Shown here piece after piece: positions 19,491 to 28,088 of a DNA stretch of 33,250 nucleotides; positions within the stretch are counted from its first letter, which is position 1, and each line of letters starts with the position of its first letter. The stretch covers positions 1 through 33,250 of the forward strand of contig NZ_MUNE01000187.1 of assembly GCF_002154605.1 (NCBI RefSeq), written 5' to 3'. The translations under genes and the position numbers were made by a program. The stretch comes from Streptomyces milbemycinicus. GTDB lineage: Bacteria; Actinomycetota; Actinomycetes; Streptomycetales; Streptomycetaceae. A model generated the notes under the pieces. It searched no databases. It was not told where the DNA came from and saw nothing but the letters and a program-made list of their open reading frames with translations.

Positions 19491-20366
19491 AAACCGTCGG
19501 CTCCGCCCAGATGTCGGGCGGGATGACGCCGATGGAGCGCCCGTGGGGGTCCAGGAGGTGCCCGAGGAGTTTGTCCTGGCGCAGGGTGAGGGCGCGGTCG
19601 ACGATGTCGAGGCCTGTGGGACTTTGGCCCAGAGGGTGACCGCGACGGGCCAGCCGCCGAGGGGGCGGGCGAAGTCGCAGCGGAAACGTAGGAGGCCGCG
19701 GCGGGTGAGGTGTTCGACGCGGCGTTTGGCGGTGTTGAGGCTGACGTTGAGGTCGTTGGCCAGGGACTGGTAGGGAGCGCGGCCGTCGTGGGCGAGTCGG
19801 GTGACGAGGGCACGGTCGAGGGGGGTGATCTCTCCCGGGGCGACGGGGGTTTGGGCTGGGGGTCGTTCGGTCAGCTGGGCGCGTTGGCCGGGGGCCAAGG
19901 CGGCGATGCGCCACCGGCCGCCCTCGGTGAACATGTGGGTGACGATACGGGCCTGCACGGTGGTGATCCCGGGAAGGTGCGGGAGCAGGTCGAGGGTGTA
20001 GCGGGACAGGGCCAGGAGGTCGCGGGTGGCGACGGTGGCGAGGATGTCGTGGCCGGCGGCCGCGCGCTCGATGGTGAGCATGTGGGGGTGGGCGCCCAGC
20101 GCCAGGGCGACCTGGGCGGTGGCTCCCGGAGCACAGTCGATCACAACGAAGGCCACGCAGATCTGCTCGAACAGGCGCGGGCCGGGTGAGAACCCCACCC
20201 AGGCGGCGCGCTGCTCGGACAGGCGGCCGAAGCGGCGGGCGACGGTGACCGGGTCCACACCCAGAGCGCGCCCGAGCTCGGTCCATGAGGCCCGCGGCCG
20301 CAGCTGCAGGGCGCTGATGAGCGCCAGCTCGTCCTCTCTCAGCAGCGTCGGTGCAGCATCCTGCAT
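19489..20366 (-). pseudogene. Lrp/AsnC-family regulator with deletion and frameshift
   Basis: The N-terminus from the ATG at 20366 has an AsnC-type helix-turn-helix (Leu-Ile-Ser-Ala-Leu-Gln-Leu-Arg-Pro-Arg-Ala-Ser-Trp-Thr-Glu-Leu-Gly) and a RAM-like domain. A second helix-turn-helix follows (Leu-Val-Thr-Arg-Leu-Ala-His-Asp-Gly-Arg...Asn-Thr-Ala-Lys-Arg-Arg-Val), as in two-copy Streptomyces Lrp proteins. At about 19,620 the frame breaks. The adjacent frame supplies a family-like C-terminus (Leu-Leu-Gly-His-Leu-Leu-Asp-Pro...Trp-Ala-Glu-Pro) ending at 19489. The second RAM domain is mostly missing, so a deletion caused the shift. The gene is divergent from the flavoenzyme gene and probably once controlled it. 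Confidence 0.75.
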
Positions 20367-20383
20367 GAGCTCCGCTTATGAGT

Positions 20384-20393
20384 CAGAATTCTG
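20384..20393. promoter_or_regulatory. Candidate Lrp operator in the divergent promoter
   Basis: CAGAATTCTG is a perfect 10-bp palindrome in the 108-bp gap between the Lrp gene and the flavoenzyme gene, within the least GC-rich part. AsnC-type proteins usually bind the shared promoter of a divergent target. The assignment is inferred. Confidence 0.4.
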
Positions 20394-20474
20394 CGTTTTG
20401 CGGCTTTCGTTCGTCACTCTCCCATTGTGGACTTCGAGAGCCCGCACCCGGCGGGCGTGCAGGAGGACCGGATC

Positions 20475-21635
20475 ATGGCTTTCGCCGACTACCAGAACGA
20501 GATCTACTTCGACGGGCTGCGCGGGGTGCTGCCAAACCTGCCCATGACCTCCGACGATCTGGAGCCGCTGGCCGAGGCGGCGATGCCGCCCGCGGTGCGC
20601 TCGTACGTGGCCGGCGGCGCGGGCAATGAATACACCCAGCGGGCCAACATCACCGCGTTCGAGCAGTGGGGCCTCATCCCCCGCATGATGGTCAGCCCCA
20701 CCCAGCGCGACCTGTCCGTCGACCTGTTCGGGATGCACCTGCCCACACCGCTGCTCATGGCACCGGTCGGCGTGGTCGGTCTGTGCGCACAGGACGGCCA
20801 CGGTGACCTCGCCACCGCCCGCGCCGCCGCCCGTACCGGCGTGCCGATGATCGCCTCCACCTTGACCGTCGACCCGATGGAGCAGGTCGCCACCGAGTTC
20901 GGCGACACTCCCGGCTTCTTCCAGCTCTACACCCCCACCGACCGGGAGGTGGCCGAGAGTCTGGTCCACCGGGCCGAGGCCGCGGGCTTCAAGGCCATCG
21001 TGGTCACCCTCGACACCTGGATCCCCGGCTGGCGCCCCCGTGACCTGGCGGCCAGCAACTTCCCCCAGCTCCGCGGCCACTGCCTGGCCAACTACACCAG
21101 CGACCCGGTCTTCCGCTCCCGGCTCGCCAAGGCTCCCGAAGACGACCCGGCCGCGACCGTGATGCACTGGGCGAAGATCTTCGGCAACCCCCTCACCTGG
21201 GACGACCTGCCCTGGCTGCGGTCGATCACCAACCTGCCGCTGATCCTCAAGGGCATCTGCCACCCCGACGACGTCCGTCGCGCCAAGGACGGCGGTGTGG
21301 ACGGCATCTACTGCTCCAACCACGGCGGCCGCCAGGCCAACGGCGGCCTGCCCGCGCTCAACGCCCTACCGGAAGTGGTCGAGGCCGCCGACGGCCTGCC
21401 GGTCCTGTTCGACTCCGGCGTACGCACCGGGGCGGACGTGATCAAGGCCCTCGCCCTGGGTGCCACCGCGGTCGGCATCGGCCGTCCCTATCTCTACGGC
21501 CTGGCTCTCGCCGGCGCTGACGGCGTCGTCCACGTCCTGCGTTCCCTGCTGGCCGAGGCCGATCTGCTCATGGCCGTCGACGGCTACCCCACCCTCGCCG
21601 ACCTCACCCCCGACGCGCTCCGCCGCCTCATCTGA
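20475..21635 (+). CDS. FMN-dependent alpha-hydroxy-acid oxidase, lactate 2-monooxygenase type
   Basis: I choose the ATG at 20475, preceded by aggagg at 8 bp; the frame opens at a GTG at 20427 without a ribosome site. The 386-aa product is a TIM-barrel flavoprotein. It has Pro-Leu-Leu-Met-Ala-Pro-Val-Gly (FMN phosphate side), Phe-Gln-Leu-Tyr, Val-Val-Thr-Leu-Asp-Thr, Leu-Ile-Leu-Lys-Gly-Ile, and the catalytic loop Ser-Asn-His-Gly-Gly-Arg-Gln near residue 290, whose His abstracts the substrate proton. Phe-Asp-Ser-Gly-Val-Arg and Gly-Arg-Pro-Tyr follow. Overall features (Trp-Ile-Pro-Gly-Trp-Arg-Pro-Arg-Asp) fit lactate 2-monooxygenase, which yields acetate, CO2 and water from lactate and O2. Substrate is inferred. 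Confidence 0.88.
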   Translation: MAFADYQNEIYFDGLRGVLPNLPMTSDDLEPLAEAAMPPAVRSYVAGGAGNEYTQRANITAFEQWGLIPRMMVSPTQRDLSVDLFGMHLPTPLLMAPVGVVGLCAQDGHGDLATARAAARTGVPMIASTLTVDPMEQVATEFGDTPGFFQLYTPTDREVAESLVHRAEAAGFKAIVVTLDTWIPGWRPRDLAASNFPQLRGHCLANYTSDPVFRSRLAKAPEDDPAATVMHWAKIFGNPLTWDDLPWLRSITNLPLILKGICHPDDVRRAKDGGVDGIYCSNHGGRQANGGLPALNALPEVVEAADGLPVLFDSGVRTGADVIKALALGATAVGIGRPYLYGLALAGADGVVHVLRSLLAEADLLMAVDGYPTLADLTPDALRRLI

Positions 21636-21823
21636 CCACCGCGACAGCCCCACCCGACGACCCGCCTTACGAGTTGAGGCCCTCAAGTTATCTCCGGTGC
21701 AGCGGAACTGATCCAGGGACCCGGCAGAATCGCTGGCTCCCCCTGCGGAAAACATGTGAGGATTACTCGCGGCCGGTCGCACGGAATCCATAGGCGGCTG
21801 CGCGAAAATACCGTTGGGGAACA

Positions 21824-22240
21824 ATGCGTACACACAAGGCCGCGGCCTGTCTGGTCATCACGGGTGCCCTGCTGGCAGGCTGTTCGGACGACGGCGACAA
21901 GGACGGCGCCGGCGACAGCATGGTGACTGTCGAATTCAAGGTGACGGGGGATTCGCCCGCGAGCGTATACATCCCCGGTATCAACTCGGACCTCTATACC
22001 GACACCAAGAACAGCAGCGGCGATACGGACCTGGATCTCGACGAGGTCAAGACGCCGTGGTCGAAGAAGTTCAAGGTGAAGCCGGGAAGGTCGCTGTCGC
22101 TGCAAACGGGTTCAGTGGACCCGAAGAAGGAAATCGGCTGCCAGATATTCGTCAATGGCAAGCTCATGGACGAGGAGACGAAGAAGAACAAGCCCGGCTC
22201 CACCCTCACCGCCAGCTGCACGAGCTCGACCTCGGGGTGA
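21824..22240 (+). CDS. MmpS-like lipoprotein
   Basis: This 138-aa protein has a lipoprotein signal: Met-Arg-Thr-His-Lys, a hydrophobic core, and the lipobox Leu-Leu-Ala-Gly-Cys at residue 20. The mature part is a beta-rich domain with Val-Thr-Val-Glu-Phe-Lys-Val-Thr-Gly, Thr-Pro-Trp-Ser-Lys-Lys-Phe and Ile-Gly-Cys-Gln-Ile-Phe-Val-Asn-Gly, then a terminal Ala-Ser-Cys. This pattern is that of MmpS-type accessory proteins, whose two cysteines can bridge. No RND transporter gene is adjacent, so it may act alone. It converges with the DUF4232 gene 46 bp away. Confidence 0.75.
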   Translation: MRTHKAAACLVITGALLAGCSDDGDKDGAGDSMVTVEFKVTGDSPASVYIPGINSDLYTDTKNSSGDTDLDLDEVKTPWSKKFKVKPGRSLSLQTGSVDPKKEIGCQIFVNGKLMDEETKKNKPGSTLTASCTSSTSG

Positions 22241-22285
22241 TCGGGGCATAAGGCCACCAGGAGAACTCGCCACGGGGGATGCGGA

Positions 22286-22864
22286 TCAGGAGGCGTTGAC
22301 CGGGTTGACGTATGTGCCCGGGTGGGTGGCTCCGGACTGGTCCAGGAGGCGGCCGCCGTAGGGCCAGCTCAGCTCGTAGTGCGACTTCTGGTCCGGCGGG
22401 GTGACCAGCACCGTCGCGGGCACGACCTTGCGGGCGCCGGTGTCGGTCGTGGGCAGCAGCTGGATGGTGAAGTAGGTGTGACCGCCCGGCTTCAGCGTGA
22501 CCCGGGAAGGCTTCTCCGCGGAACGCTGCAGGTCCCAGGTCTTGCCGAAGCCGTCCTTGATCTGCACGCCGGGGAAGCCGTACATGGTGCAGCTGCTGTC
22601 GCTGGTGTTCTCGAACTTCACGGCGGTGGTCTGCTGCTCGTCGCTGGACATGACCGGGGCGCCGCCGACGACATCGGCGTACCACTTGGCGCTCAGTTGG
22701 CCGGTGGTGCAGCTACCGGAGTCCGTGGGCGCGGCGGCGGAGGGCGAGGGCGCGTTGGCTTCCGCGTTGTCCTGGCACGCAATCAGTCCGAAGGCGGCAG
22801 CGGTGGCGACCACCGCGGCGGCGGTGACCTTGCGTAGGTGGCCAAGTGCGGTGTGGCCCGACAT
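22286..22864 (-). CDS. DUF4232-domain lipoprotein
   Basis: This 192-aa protein has a signal peptide with lipobox Leu-Ile-Ala-Cys, a Ser/Ala/Pro linker, then the DUF4232 domain starting at Gly-Ser-Cys-Thr-Thr-Gly-Gln-Leu. The domain includes Phe-Glu-Asn-Thr-Ser-Asp-Ser-Ser-Cys-Thr-Met-Tyr-Gly-Phe-Pro-Gly-Val and Leu-Lys-Pro-Gly-Gly-His-Thr-Tyr-Phe, with paired cysteines. The domain is a beta sandwich of unknown function common in secreted actinobacterial proteins. The upstream GTTAGCGG tandem repeat marks a probable regulator site. Confidence 0.83.
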   Translation of the reverse strand: MSGHTALGHLRKVTAAAVVATAAAFGLIACQDNAEANAPSPSAAAPTDSGSCTTGQLSAKWYADVVGGAPVMSSDEQQTTAVKFENTSDSSCTMYGFPGVQIKDGFGKTWDLQRSAEKPSRVTLKPGGHTYFTIQLLPTTDTGARKVVPATVLVTPPDQKSHYELSWPYGGRLLDQSGATHPGTYVNPVNAS

Positions 22865-22942
22865 GGTTCCCCCTGCTGTCGTGGGCGTCGTCGTCCCCGT
22901 CCTTCGAGGCGTGACAGAACACTGTCGGGCGGCGCTGGTGAT

Positions 22943-22961
22943 CCGCTAACGCACCGCTAAC
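22943..22961 (-). promoter_or_regulatory. GTTAGCGG tandem repeat, 11-bp period (copy 2)
   Basis: On the minus strand, GTTAGCGG-tgc-GTTAGCGG is a perfect 8-bp direct repeat at an 11-bp period, about 80 bp upstream of the DUF4232 start. The same arrangement occurs at 16823-16841. The periodicity suggests an OmpR-type response regulator binding head-to-tail. Confidence 0.5.
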
Positions 22962-23149
22962 AGGCCGCCGACCTGCGCGTTCCCGCCCCGCCCAAGGTGC
23001 CGGGCCCTGCCCCACCTCACCGCCTGGGTCCAGCGGATCGCCGCCCTGCTGCGCGCCCGCTGGCCGACGCGGACCAGGACTTCACCGACCCCGTGCGATT
23101 CCCGCCCTATCAGCCTCGGCGCTGACGGCCTTCCGGGCCGCAGCGCGGT

Positions 23150-23164
23150 CCGGAAATCTTCCGG
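23150..23164. promoter_or_regulatory. Dyad upstream of the xylanase gene (1)
   Basis: CCGGAA-ATC-TTCCGG is a perfect 6-bp inverted repeat, about 320 bp upstream of the xylanase start, in a gene-free 22,987-23,481 interval. Confidence 0.4.
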
Positions 23165-23194
23165 AACTTTTCGGAGACGCCTGCCGGGATTCTG

Positions 23195-23211
23195 ATCTCC
23201 GGACCGGAGAT
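23195..23211. promoter_or_regulatory. Dyad upstream of the xylanase gene (2)
   Basis: ATCTCCGG-A-CCGGAGAT is a perfect 8-bp inverted repeat around one base, about 270 bp upstream of the xylanase start. It could be a regulator site or a short terminator-like stem. Confidence 0.42.
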
Positions 23212-23296
23212 TCCATTAACCGCCCCGGAGTCGACCAGCCGAGAATGGTCAATGACCAGGGGCTATGCCTTCCCAAGAGATCTCCGGCCGGGACGG

Positions 23297-23328
23297 AGTT
23301 TCCGTAATCCTTGCGGAAACTGTTGACA
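23297..23328 (+). promoter_or_regulatory. Operator-like dyad and -35 of the xylanase promoter
   Basis: AGTTTCCG-(9 nt)-CGGAAACT is a perfect 8-bp inverted repeat (23297-23321) directly abutting TTGACA (23323-23328), a consensus -35. A weak -10 may lie near 23,346. Placement beside the -35 suits a repressor or activator of the xylanase; the sequence recalls the gaaa/tttc-type dyads of Streptomyces xylanase genes. Confidence 0.55.
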
Positions 23329-23481
23329 CTCAACGGAGCCGGTTCAACACTGACGGCACGCCACGCCGATGCGCGGTCGGCGTCACCCGGGCCATCGACA
23401 GGCCCGCCGGAACTCACGCCAGAACCCGCCAGGTCGTATCGCGCTGCCTGGCCACCCGCCGGCCTTCATGAGGAGAAAGTC

Positions 23482-24171
23482 ATGCACGAGGACAACGCCC
23501 CCGCACGCCCGGTCAACCGCAGGGACTTCATCGGCCGCGCCGGCGCCTTGGCGCTGGCCACGACCGGGCTGATGCTCCCCGGCACCGCGTACGCCGACAC
23601 GACCATCACCACGAACCAGACCGGCACCAACAACGGCTTCTACTACTCGTTCTGGACCGATGGCGGCGGGTCGGTCGCCATGACCCTTGCGTCCGGCGGC
23701 AGTTACCGGACCTCGTGGACCAACTGTGGCAATTTCGTCTGCGGTAAGGGCTGGAGCAACGGCGGACGCCGGAGTGTGAACTACTCCGGCAGCTTCAACC
23801 CGTCCGGCAATGGCTATTTAGCTCTCTATGGGTGGACCTCAAACCCGCTCGTGGAGTACTACATCGTCGACAACTGGGGCACCTACCGGCCCACGGGCAC
23901 CTACAAGGGCGCGGTCACCAGCGACGGCGGCACGTACGACATCTACATGACGACGCGCTACAACGCGCCCTCCGTCGAAGGCACTCGCACGTTCAATCAG
24001 TACTGGAGCGTCCGGCAGTCGAAGAAAACGGGCGGGACCATCACCACGGGCAATCACTTCGACGCCTGGGCCCGTTCCGGAATGAATCTGGGCACCTTCA
24101 AGTACTACATGATCCTCGCGACCGAGGGATATCAGAGCAGCGGGAACTCGAATCTCACGGTGAGTGGCTGA
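23482..24171 (+). CDS. xlnC: Tat-secreted GH11 endo-1,4-beta-xylanase
   Basis: I choose the ATG at 23482, after aggag. The 229-aa precursor has a twin-arginine signal (Asn-Arg-Arg-Asp-Phe-Ile-Gly) and a cleavage region Gly-Thr-Ala-Tyr-Ala near residue 38. The mature part is a bare GH11 catalytic domain without a carbohydrate-binding module, as in Streptomyces lividans XlnC, which is also a Tat substrate. The catalytic glutamates are Glu125 (Asn-Pro-Leu-Val-Glu-Tyr-Tyr, nucleophile) and Glu215 (Ala-Thr-Glu-Gly-Tyr, acid/base), and the thumb Pro-Ser-Val-Glu-Gly-Thr is intact. It should cut xylan internally outside the cell. The stop lies 17 bp inside the 3' end of the convergent regulator. Confidence 0.95.
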   Translation: MHEDNAPARPVNRRDFIGRAGALALATTGLMLPGTAYADTTITTNQTGTNNGFYYSFWTDGGGSVAMTLASGGSYRTSWTNCGNFVCGKGWSNGGRRSVNYSGSFNPSGNGYLALYGWTSNPLVEYYIVDNWGTYRPTGTYKGAVTSDGGTYDIYMTTRYNAPSVEGTRTFNQYWSVRQSKKTGGTITTGNHFDAWARSGMNLGTFKYYMILATEGYQSSGNSNLTVSG

Positions 24172-26977
24172 ACGTCCCGTCCCCCGTTTCCGAGTAGTCC
24201 GAATCATTGAGCTTCTTGCGGAGTTCGTCGGCGGCCGTGTGGTCGATCTCGTCGGCGATCCTCAGCGCCTGCTGCCATACGGACCGGGCCAGGTCGGGTG
24301 CGTTGCGCGCGCCGTGGCTGTCGCCGAGGTGGCTGAGGATCTCGACCTCCCCGCACCGGTCGCCGAACCCTCGCACGAGGTCGAGGGCGCGCTGGTAGCA
24401 GTTCACGGCGTCGGCGTAACTGCCCAGGTGGTGATGGGCGTAGCCGAGGCTGTCCCACGCCCCGGCCTCGGCGTGCCGGTTTCCGGACTTCTGGTTGAGC
24501 TCGACGGCCTCGGTGCAGTAGTCGAGCGAGTGCTCGTATTCGCCGAGCATGGCGTGCAGCCATCCGGCGTTGTTGAGCGACTTGGCCCGTCCGGTCCGGT
24601 GGTCCGCCTGCCGGTAGAGCGCGAGCGCCCGTTCGTTGTGGACGAGCGCTTCGCGCAGCCGGTCCTGCTCTACGAACACCCAGCTCAGGCCGCGGTACGC
24701 ATGGGCCTGTCCCAGGCGCTCGCCCGCGCGGCCGTAGAGGTCGAGCGCGTGCTGGTAGTGGGTGTGCCCGTCGTCGAGGCGCTTGATCTGGGTGTAGGCC
24801 GCGCCCAGGCCGCGGTGGGCGTCGGCCTGCCAGGTCAGCTCGCCGAGCCGCTGTGCGGCGAGCAGCGCGGTGTGTTGGGTGTCGGCCCAGTCGCGCCAGT
24901 GGCCGCGGTAGTCGAAGAACGGCTCGAGGGCCTGGGCCAGCATCCATACGTGGGAGTCGAAGCCGAAGGCGCGGGCGAGGTCCATGGCGCCGAGCAGGAA
25001 CGGATGCTCGACGGTGAACCACCTGAGGGCGTCCTCCTCGTCCGCGAACGCCTCCGGTGTGACGCCTGGTCGGGGGTCGGGCCGGGCGATCCGGTCCCCG
25101 TGCGGGTCCAGGAGCTCGGCGGCGGCGCAGGCGCTGTGGAGGCAGAAGTCCAGCAGGCGGTGGCGGGCGGACTGGCGGTGGTCGGTCGGCAGGGTCTCGG
25201 CCTGTTCGGCGGCGTTGAGGCGGACCAGGTCATGCATACGGTGGCGGTGCGGGGTGTGCTGCTGGAGCAGGTGTGCGGCCTGCAGGGTGCGCAGATGGTC
25301 ACGGACCCGGGGCGCGGGGAGACCGGTGAGGCTCGCGGCGGCGGGGACGCTGATGTCCGGGCCCGGGGCGAGGCCGAGGAGGCTCAGCGTCTTCGCCACG
25401 TCGGCCGCGAGGGCCCGGTACGAGGAGGCGAACACGGCCCGCAGATCCGCGGCGACATCGCCGGTGTCCAGGGCGTCGAGCCTGGTGGCGGCCTCCTCGA
25501 CCTCCTCGGCGAGGGCCGAGAGGGGGAGGTCCGGATGGGCGACGGCGCGGGCGGAGAGGATGCTGACGGCGAGCGGAAGGCCCCCGCATCGGTCCAGGAG
25601 CATGTGAGCGGCCGCGGGTTCGTCGGCCACGCGGTGGTCGCCGAGGTGGCGGGTGAGCAGGGTGCGGGCCTCGGTTTCGGAGAGTACGTCGAGGCCGAGG
25701 GCGCGGATTCCGTGGGTGGCGGCGAGCCCGGTGAGGCGGTGGCGGCTGGTGATCAGCGCCGTACAGGTGGGGCTGCCGGGCAGCAGGGGCCGGACCTGGT
25801 CGCTGTCGCGGGCGTTGTCGAGCAGCACGAGCAGGCGTTTGCCCGCCACCAGGCTCCGGTACAGCCCGGCCTGCCCCTCCACATCCGAGGGGATGGCCGC
25901 GGGGTCGGCGCCGAGGGCGTCGAGGAGGCCGCGTATGGCCGCCGCCACCGGGACGGGTTCTGCGGAGGGGTCGAAGCCGCGGAGGTTGACGTAGAGCTGC
26001 CCGTCCGGGAAGTCCCGCAGATGCTGGTGGGCCCAGTGCAGGGCCAGCCAGGTCTTGCCGATGCCGCCGGGACCGGTGATCGCCACGATCGCCCTGGGGT
26101 CTCCGGCCCCGGCCCGGCCGTCCAGGAGGCGGGCCAGCCGGTCCAGTTCATGGGTACGGCCGGTGAATCTGGGGGGCGGGGCCGGCAGATGCGCGGGGAC
26201 CGGGTGGCGGGCCGTCTGAGGAGTGGGCGCAGGGGTGAGCTCCAGGTCCGCGGTGAGGATCTGCTGGTGCAACTGTCTGAGCTGGGGCCCCGGGTCGGCG
26301 CCCAGCTCCTCGGCCAGCCGGCGCCGGAAGACGTCGTAGCGGGTCAGCGCATCCGCGACGCGCCCGCTGCGGTACAGCGCCAGCATGATGTGGCCGGCCA
26401 GCCGCTCGTTGAACGGCTGCTCCTCGACGAGGGTGAACAGTTCGGCCAGCAGCTCTCCATGGCGGCCGAGCAGAAGCAGGGTTTCGTAGCGGTCCAGCAG
26501 GGCGGCCAGCCGCTCCTGCCGTAATCCCTCCCGTACGGAACCGAACCACGGGGTGTCGCAGGACGCGCCGAAGTCCCCCCGCCACTCCCCCAGCGCCTGA
26601 TCGAACAGCGGCGCGGCCACCGATGCCTCGCCGACGGCCCGGGCCTGCTCGACCAGGGCGCGGAAGCGGTGCAGGTCCACGGAGTCAGGGGCGGCCAGCA
26701 GCGCGTAACCGCCCGGGCGCCGAGCGATCCGGCACTCGTCCTCGGCCACCGCCAGCACACCCCGCAAACGGGACAGATAGCTGTACAGCGTCCCCTTGGC
26801 GCGCTGCGGGGTGCCCTCGCCCCAGATCCGGTCGACGAGTTGATCGGCCGACACTGTGCGCCGGGCCTCCGCCAACAGCACCGCCAGAACCGAGCGCTGC
26901 TGCGCATGGCCCAGATCCAGCGCTTTTCCGTCGACATATGCCCCGACATCGCCGAGCACACGGAACTCAATCGGCAT
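24155..26977 (-). CDS. SARP/AfsR-type regulator (DNA-binding, BTAD, NB-ARC, TPR)
   Basis: I start at the ATG at 26977 (Met-Pro-Ile-Glu-Phe-Arg-Val-Leu-Gly), giving 940 aa; the frame can open at 27061 but the added residues are not family-like. Residues 1-95 are an OmpR-type winged helix ([20 protein letters not shown]), and 96-245 the bacterial transcriptional activation domain. An NB-ARC ATPase follows, with Walker A Gly-Pro-Gly-Gly-Ile-Gly-Lys-Thr near residue 305 and Leu-Leu-Val-Leu-Leu-Asp-Asn-Ala as Walker B. Tetratricopeptide repeats fill the C-terminal 250 residues. Such proteins activate secondary metabolism or secretion genes. No biosynthetic cluster is visible nearby. Confidence 0.93.
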   Translation of the reverse strand: MPIEFRVLGDVGAYVDGKALDLGHAQQRSVLAVLLAEARRTVSADQLVDRIWGEGTPQRAKGTLYSYLSRLRGVLAVAEDECRIARRPGGYALLAAPDSVDLHRFRALVEQARAVGEASVAAPLFDQALGEWRGDFGASCDTPWFGSVREGLRQERLAALLDRYETLLLLGRHGELLAELFTLVEEQPFNERLAGHIMLALYRSGRVADALTRYDVFRRRLAEELGADPGPQLRQLHQQILTADLELTPAPTPQTARHPVPAHLPAPPPRFTGRTHELDRLARLLDGRAGAGDPRAIVAITGPGGIGKTWLALHWAHQHLRDFPDGQLYVNLRGFDPSAEPVPVAAAIRGLLDALGADPAAIPSDVEGQAGLYRSLVAGKRLLVLLDNARDSDQVRPLLPGSPTCTALITSRHRLTGLAATHGIRALGLDVLSETEARTLLTRHLGDHRVADEPAAAHMLLDRCGGLPLAVSILSARAVAHPDLPLSALAEEVEEAATRLDALDTGDVAADLRAVFASSYRALAADVAKTLSLLGLAPGPDISVPAAASLTGLPAPRVRDHLRTLQAAHLLQQHTPHRHRMHDLVRLNAAEQAETLPTDHRQSARHRLLDFCLHSACAAAELLDPHGDRIARPDPRPGVTPEAFADEEDALRWFTVEHPFLLGAMDLARAFGFDSHVWMLAQALEPFFDYRGHWRDWADTQHTALLAAQRLGELTWQADAHRGLGAAYTQIKRLDDGHTHYQHALDLYGRAGERLGQAHAYRGLSWVFVEQDRLREALVHNERALALYRQADHRTGRAKSLNNAGWLHAMLGEYEHSLDYCTEAVELNQKSGNRHAEAGAWDSLGYAHHHLGSYADAVNCYQRALDLVRGFGDRCGEVEILSHLGDSHGARNAPDLARSVWQQALRIADEIDHTAADELRKKLNDSDYSETGDGTFSHSP

Positions 26978-27161
26978 ATCCCCACCCCCGTTGCCAGAAG
27001 GTCCACTTTTGCAAGACGTGCCCCAACCAGCCAGTTCAAGTTTCAGCCAAGGTTCCACCAAGGTGAGTAGTTACGTGGCCGGAGCTGAGTACCTGGGCGG
27101 ATGGGGCCCGGCCGTCCCTACGGAAGAGTGAAGATCACGGAAGGGCCGCTCACTCTCTCCC

Positions 27162-27281
27162 GGATCAGTTACGGGCAAACACACGTGCTACGACCGCATG
27201 GTCCTCGACGTCAAGGGGACGACGAGCAACATCGGCTACCACGTCGGATACGTGACGAAGACGTCGCCCACGCCAAGTAAG
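27162..27281 (+). pseudogene. Fragment of an AMIN-like-domain protein
   Basis: About 35 residues in one frame (Gly-Lys-His-Thr-Cys-Tyr-Asp-Arg-Met-Val-Leu-Asp-Val-Lys-Gly, then Gly-Tyr-His-Val-Gly-Tyr-Val) resemble the secreted actinobacterial proteins with an AMIN-like domain. No start, signal peptide or C-terminus is present, and the frame runs into the phosphotransferase leader. It is a gene relic. Confidence 0.5.
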
Positions 27282-27292
27282 AGCATGCGCGT

Positions 27293-28036
27293 ATGCATTA
27301 CTCCGGACCGCCGCCTCGCGATGTACGCGTGCCCGCACCGATCACCGCTCTGGCCGGAGACCGGCCGATGTTGCCCGTATGGCTGAACGAGTTGGGAGGC
27401 CTGACCTTCCAGCTCGGCAGCGGGGACGACCGGCTGTTCGCCAAGTGGGATCCGAAGGGCTCGGGGGCGGATCTGGAGGTTGAGGCCACTCGCCTGCGCT
27501 GGGCCCGTCGCTATACGCCCGTTCCTCAGGTTCTGGATCTTGGAGCCGATGAGGACGGGACCTGGATGATCACCAGGGGGCTGCCCGGCGAGAGCGCCGT
27601 CAGCCCCCGGTGGAAGGCGGACCCGCGGACGGCCGTACGGGCGCTGGGGACGGCGCTACGGGCGCTGCATGAGCGGCTGCCGGTGGACGACTGCCCGTTC
27701 AGCTGGTCCGTCGACCACCGGCTGGACGTGGCCCGGCGCGCGGGCGCCGAGGTGCCCGCGGATCTGCCCGCGCCGCCGCCGATCGACCACCTGGTCGTAT
27801 GCCATGGGGATCCCTGCGCGCCCAACACGCTCCTGAACTCGGACGGCACATGGTCCGCCCATGTGGACATGGGCGCCCTCGGCCTCGCCGACCGGTGGGC
27901 GGACCTGGCCGTGGCCACATGGAGCACCGAGTGGAACTACGGGCCGGGCTGGGATGACACGCTCCTTGACGGCTACGGCATCAGTCCCGACCCGGAGCGA
28001 ATCGACTTCTACCGACGTCTGTGGGCCGCGACCTGA
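27293..28036 (+). CDS. Aminoglycoside 3'-phosphotransferase-like kinase
   Basis: This 247-aa protein is slightly short for an APH(3') enzyme. Pro-Val-Trp-Leu-Asn-Glu-Leu-Gly-Gly-Leu-Thr-Phe-Gln-Leu forms the nucleotide loop, and Phe-Ala-Lys-Trp carries the ATP-binding lysine. Val-Cys-His171-Gly-Asp173-Pro-Cys-Ala-Pro-Asn is the Brenner catalytic motif, and Val-Asp192-Met-Gly binds Mg2+. The start is uncertain: the first 15 residues look unlike the family, so the 5' end may have been rebuilt on the AMIN relic. Relatives phosphorylate kanamycin-type drugs, but the true substrate could differ. No antibiotic gene cluster is in the window. Confidence 0.85.
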   Translation: MHYSGPPPRDVRVPAPITALAGDRPMLPVWLNELGGLTFQLGSGDDRLFAKWDPKGSGADLEVEATRLRWARRYTPVPQVLDLGADEDGTWMITRGLPGESAVSPRWKADPRTAVRALGTALRALHERLPVDDCPFSWSVDHRLDVARRAGAEVPADLPAPPPIDHLVVCHGDPCAPNTLLNSDGTWSAHVDMGALGLADRWADLAVATWSTEWNYGPGWDDTLLDGYGISPDPERIDFYRRLWAAT

Positions 28037-28088
28037 GCCATGGTCCCGACGCCGGGCCGTACGGCAGCCCCTGCCCCTCCCTCAGCGG

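Noticed and set aside
18150..20366. A single 738-aa open frame looking like a regulator-membrane protein fusion
   Set aside because: The N-terminal half is a Lrp/AsnC regulator whose proper C-terminus continues in another frame after about 19,620; the second half starts with its own Met and signal-like helix at 19,385. The fusion is a by-product of the frameshift.
24164..26524. 786-aa plus-strand ORF opposite the SARP regulator
   Set aside because: It is an antisense shadow created by high GC content; the minus strand has clear BTAD, NB-ARC and TPR motifs.
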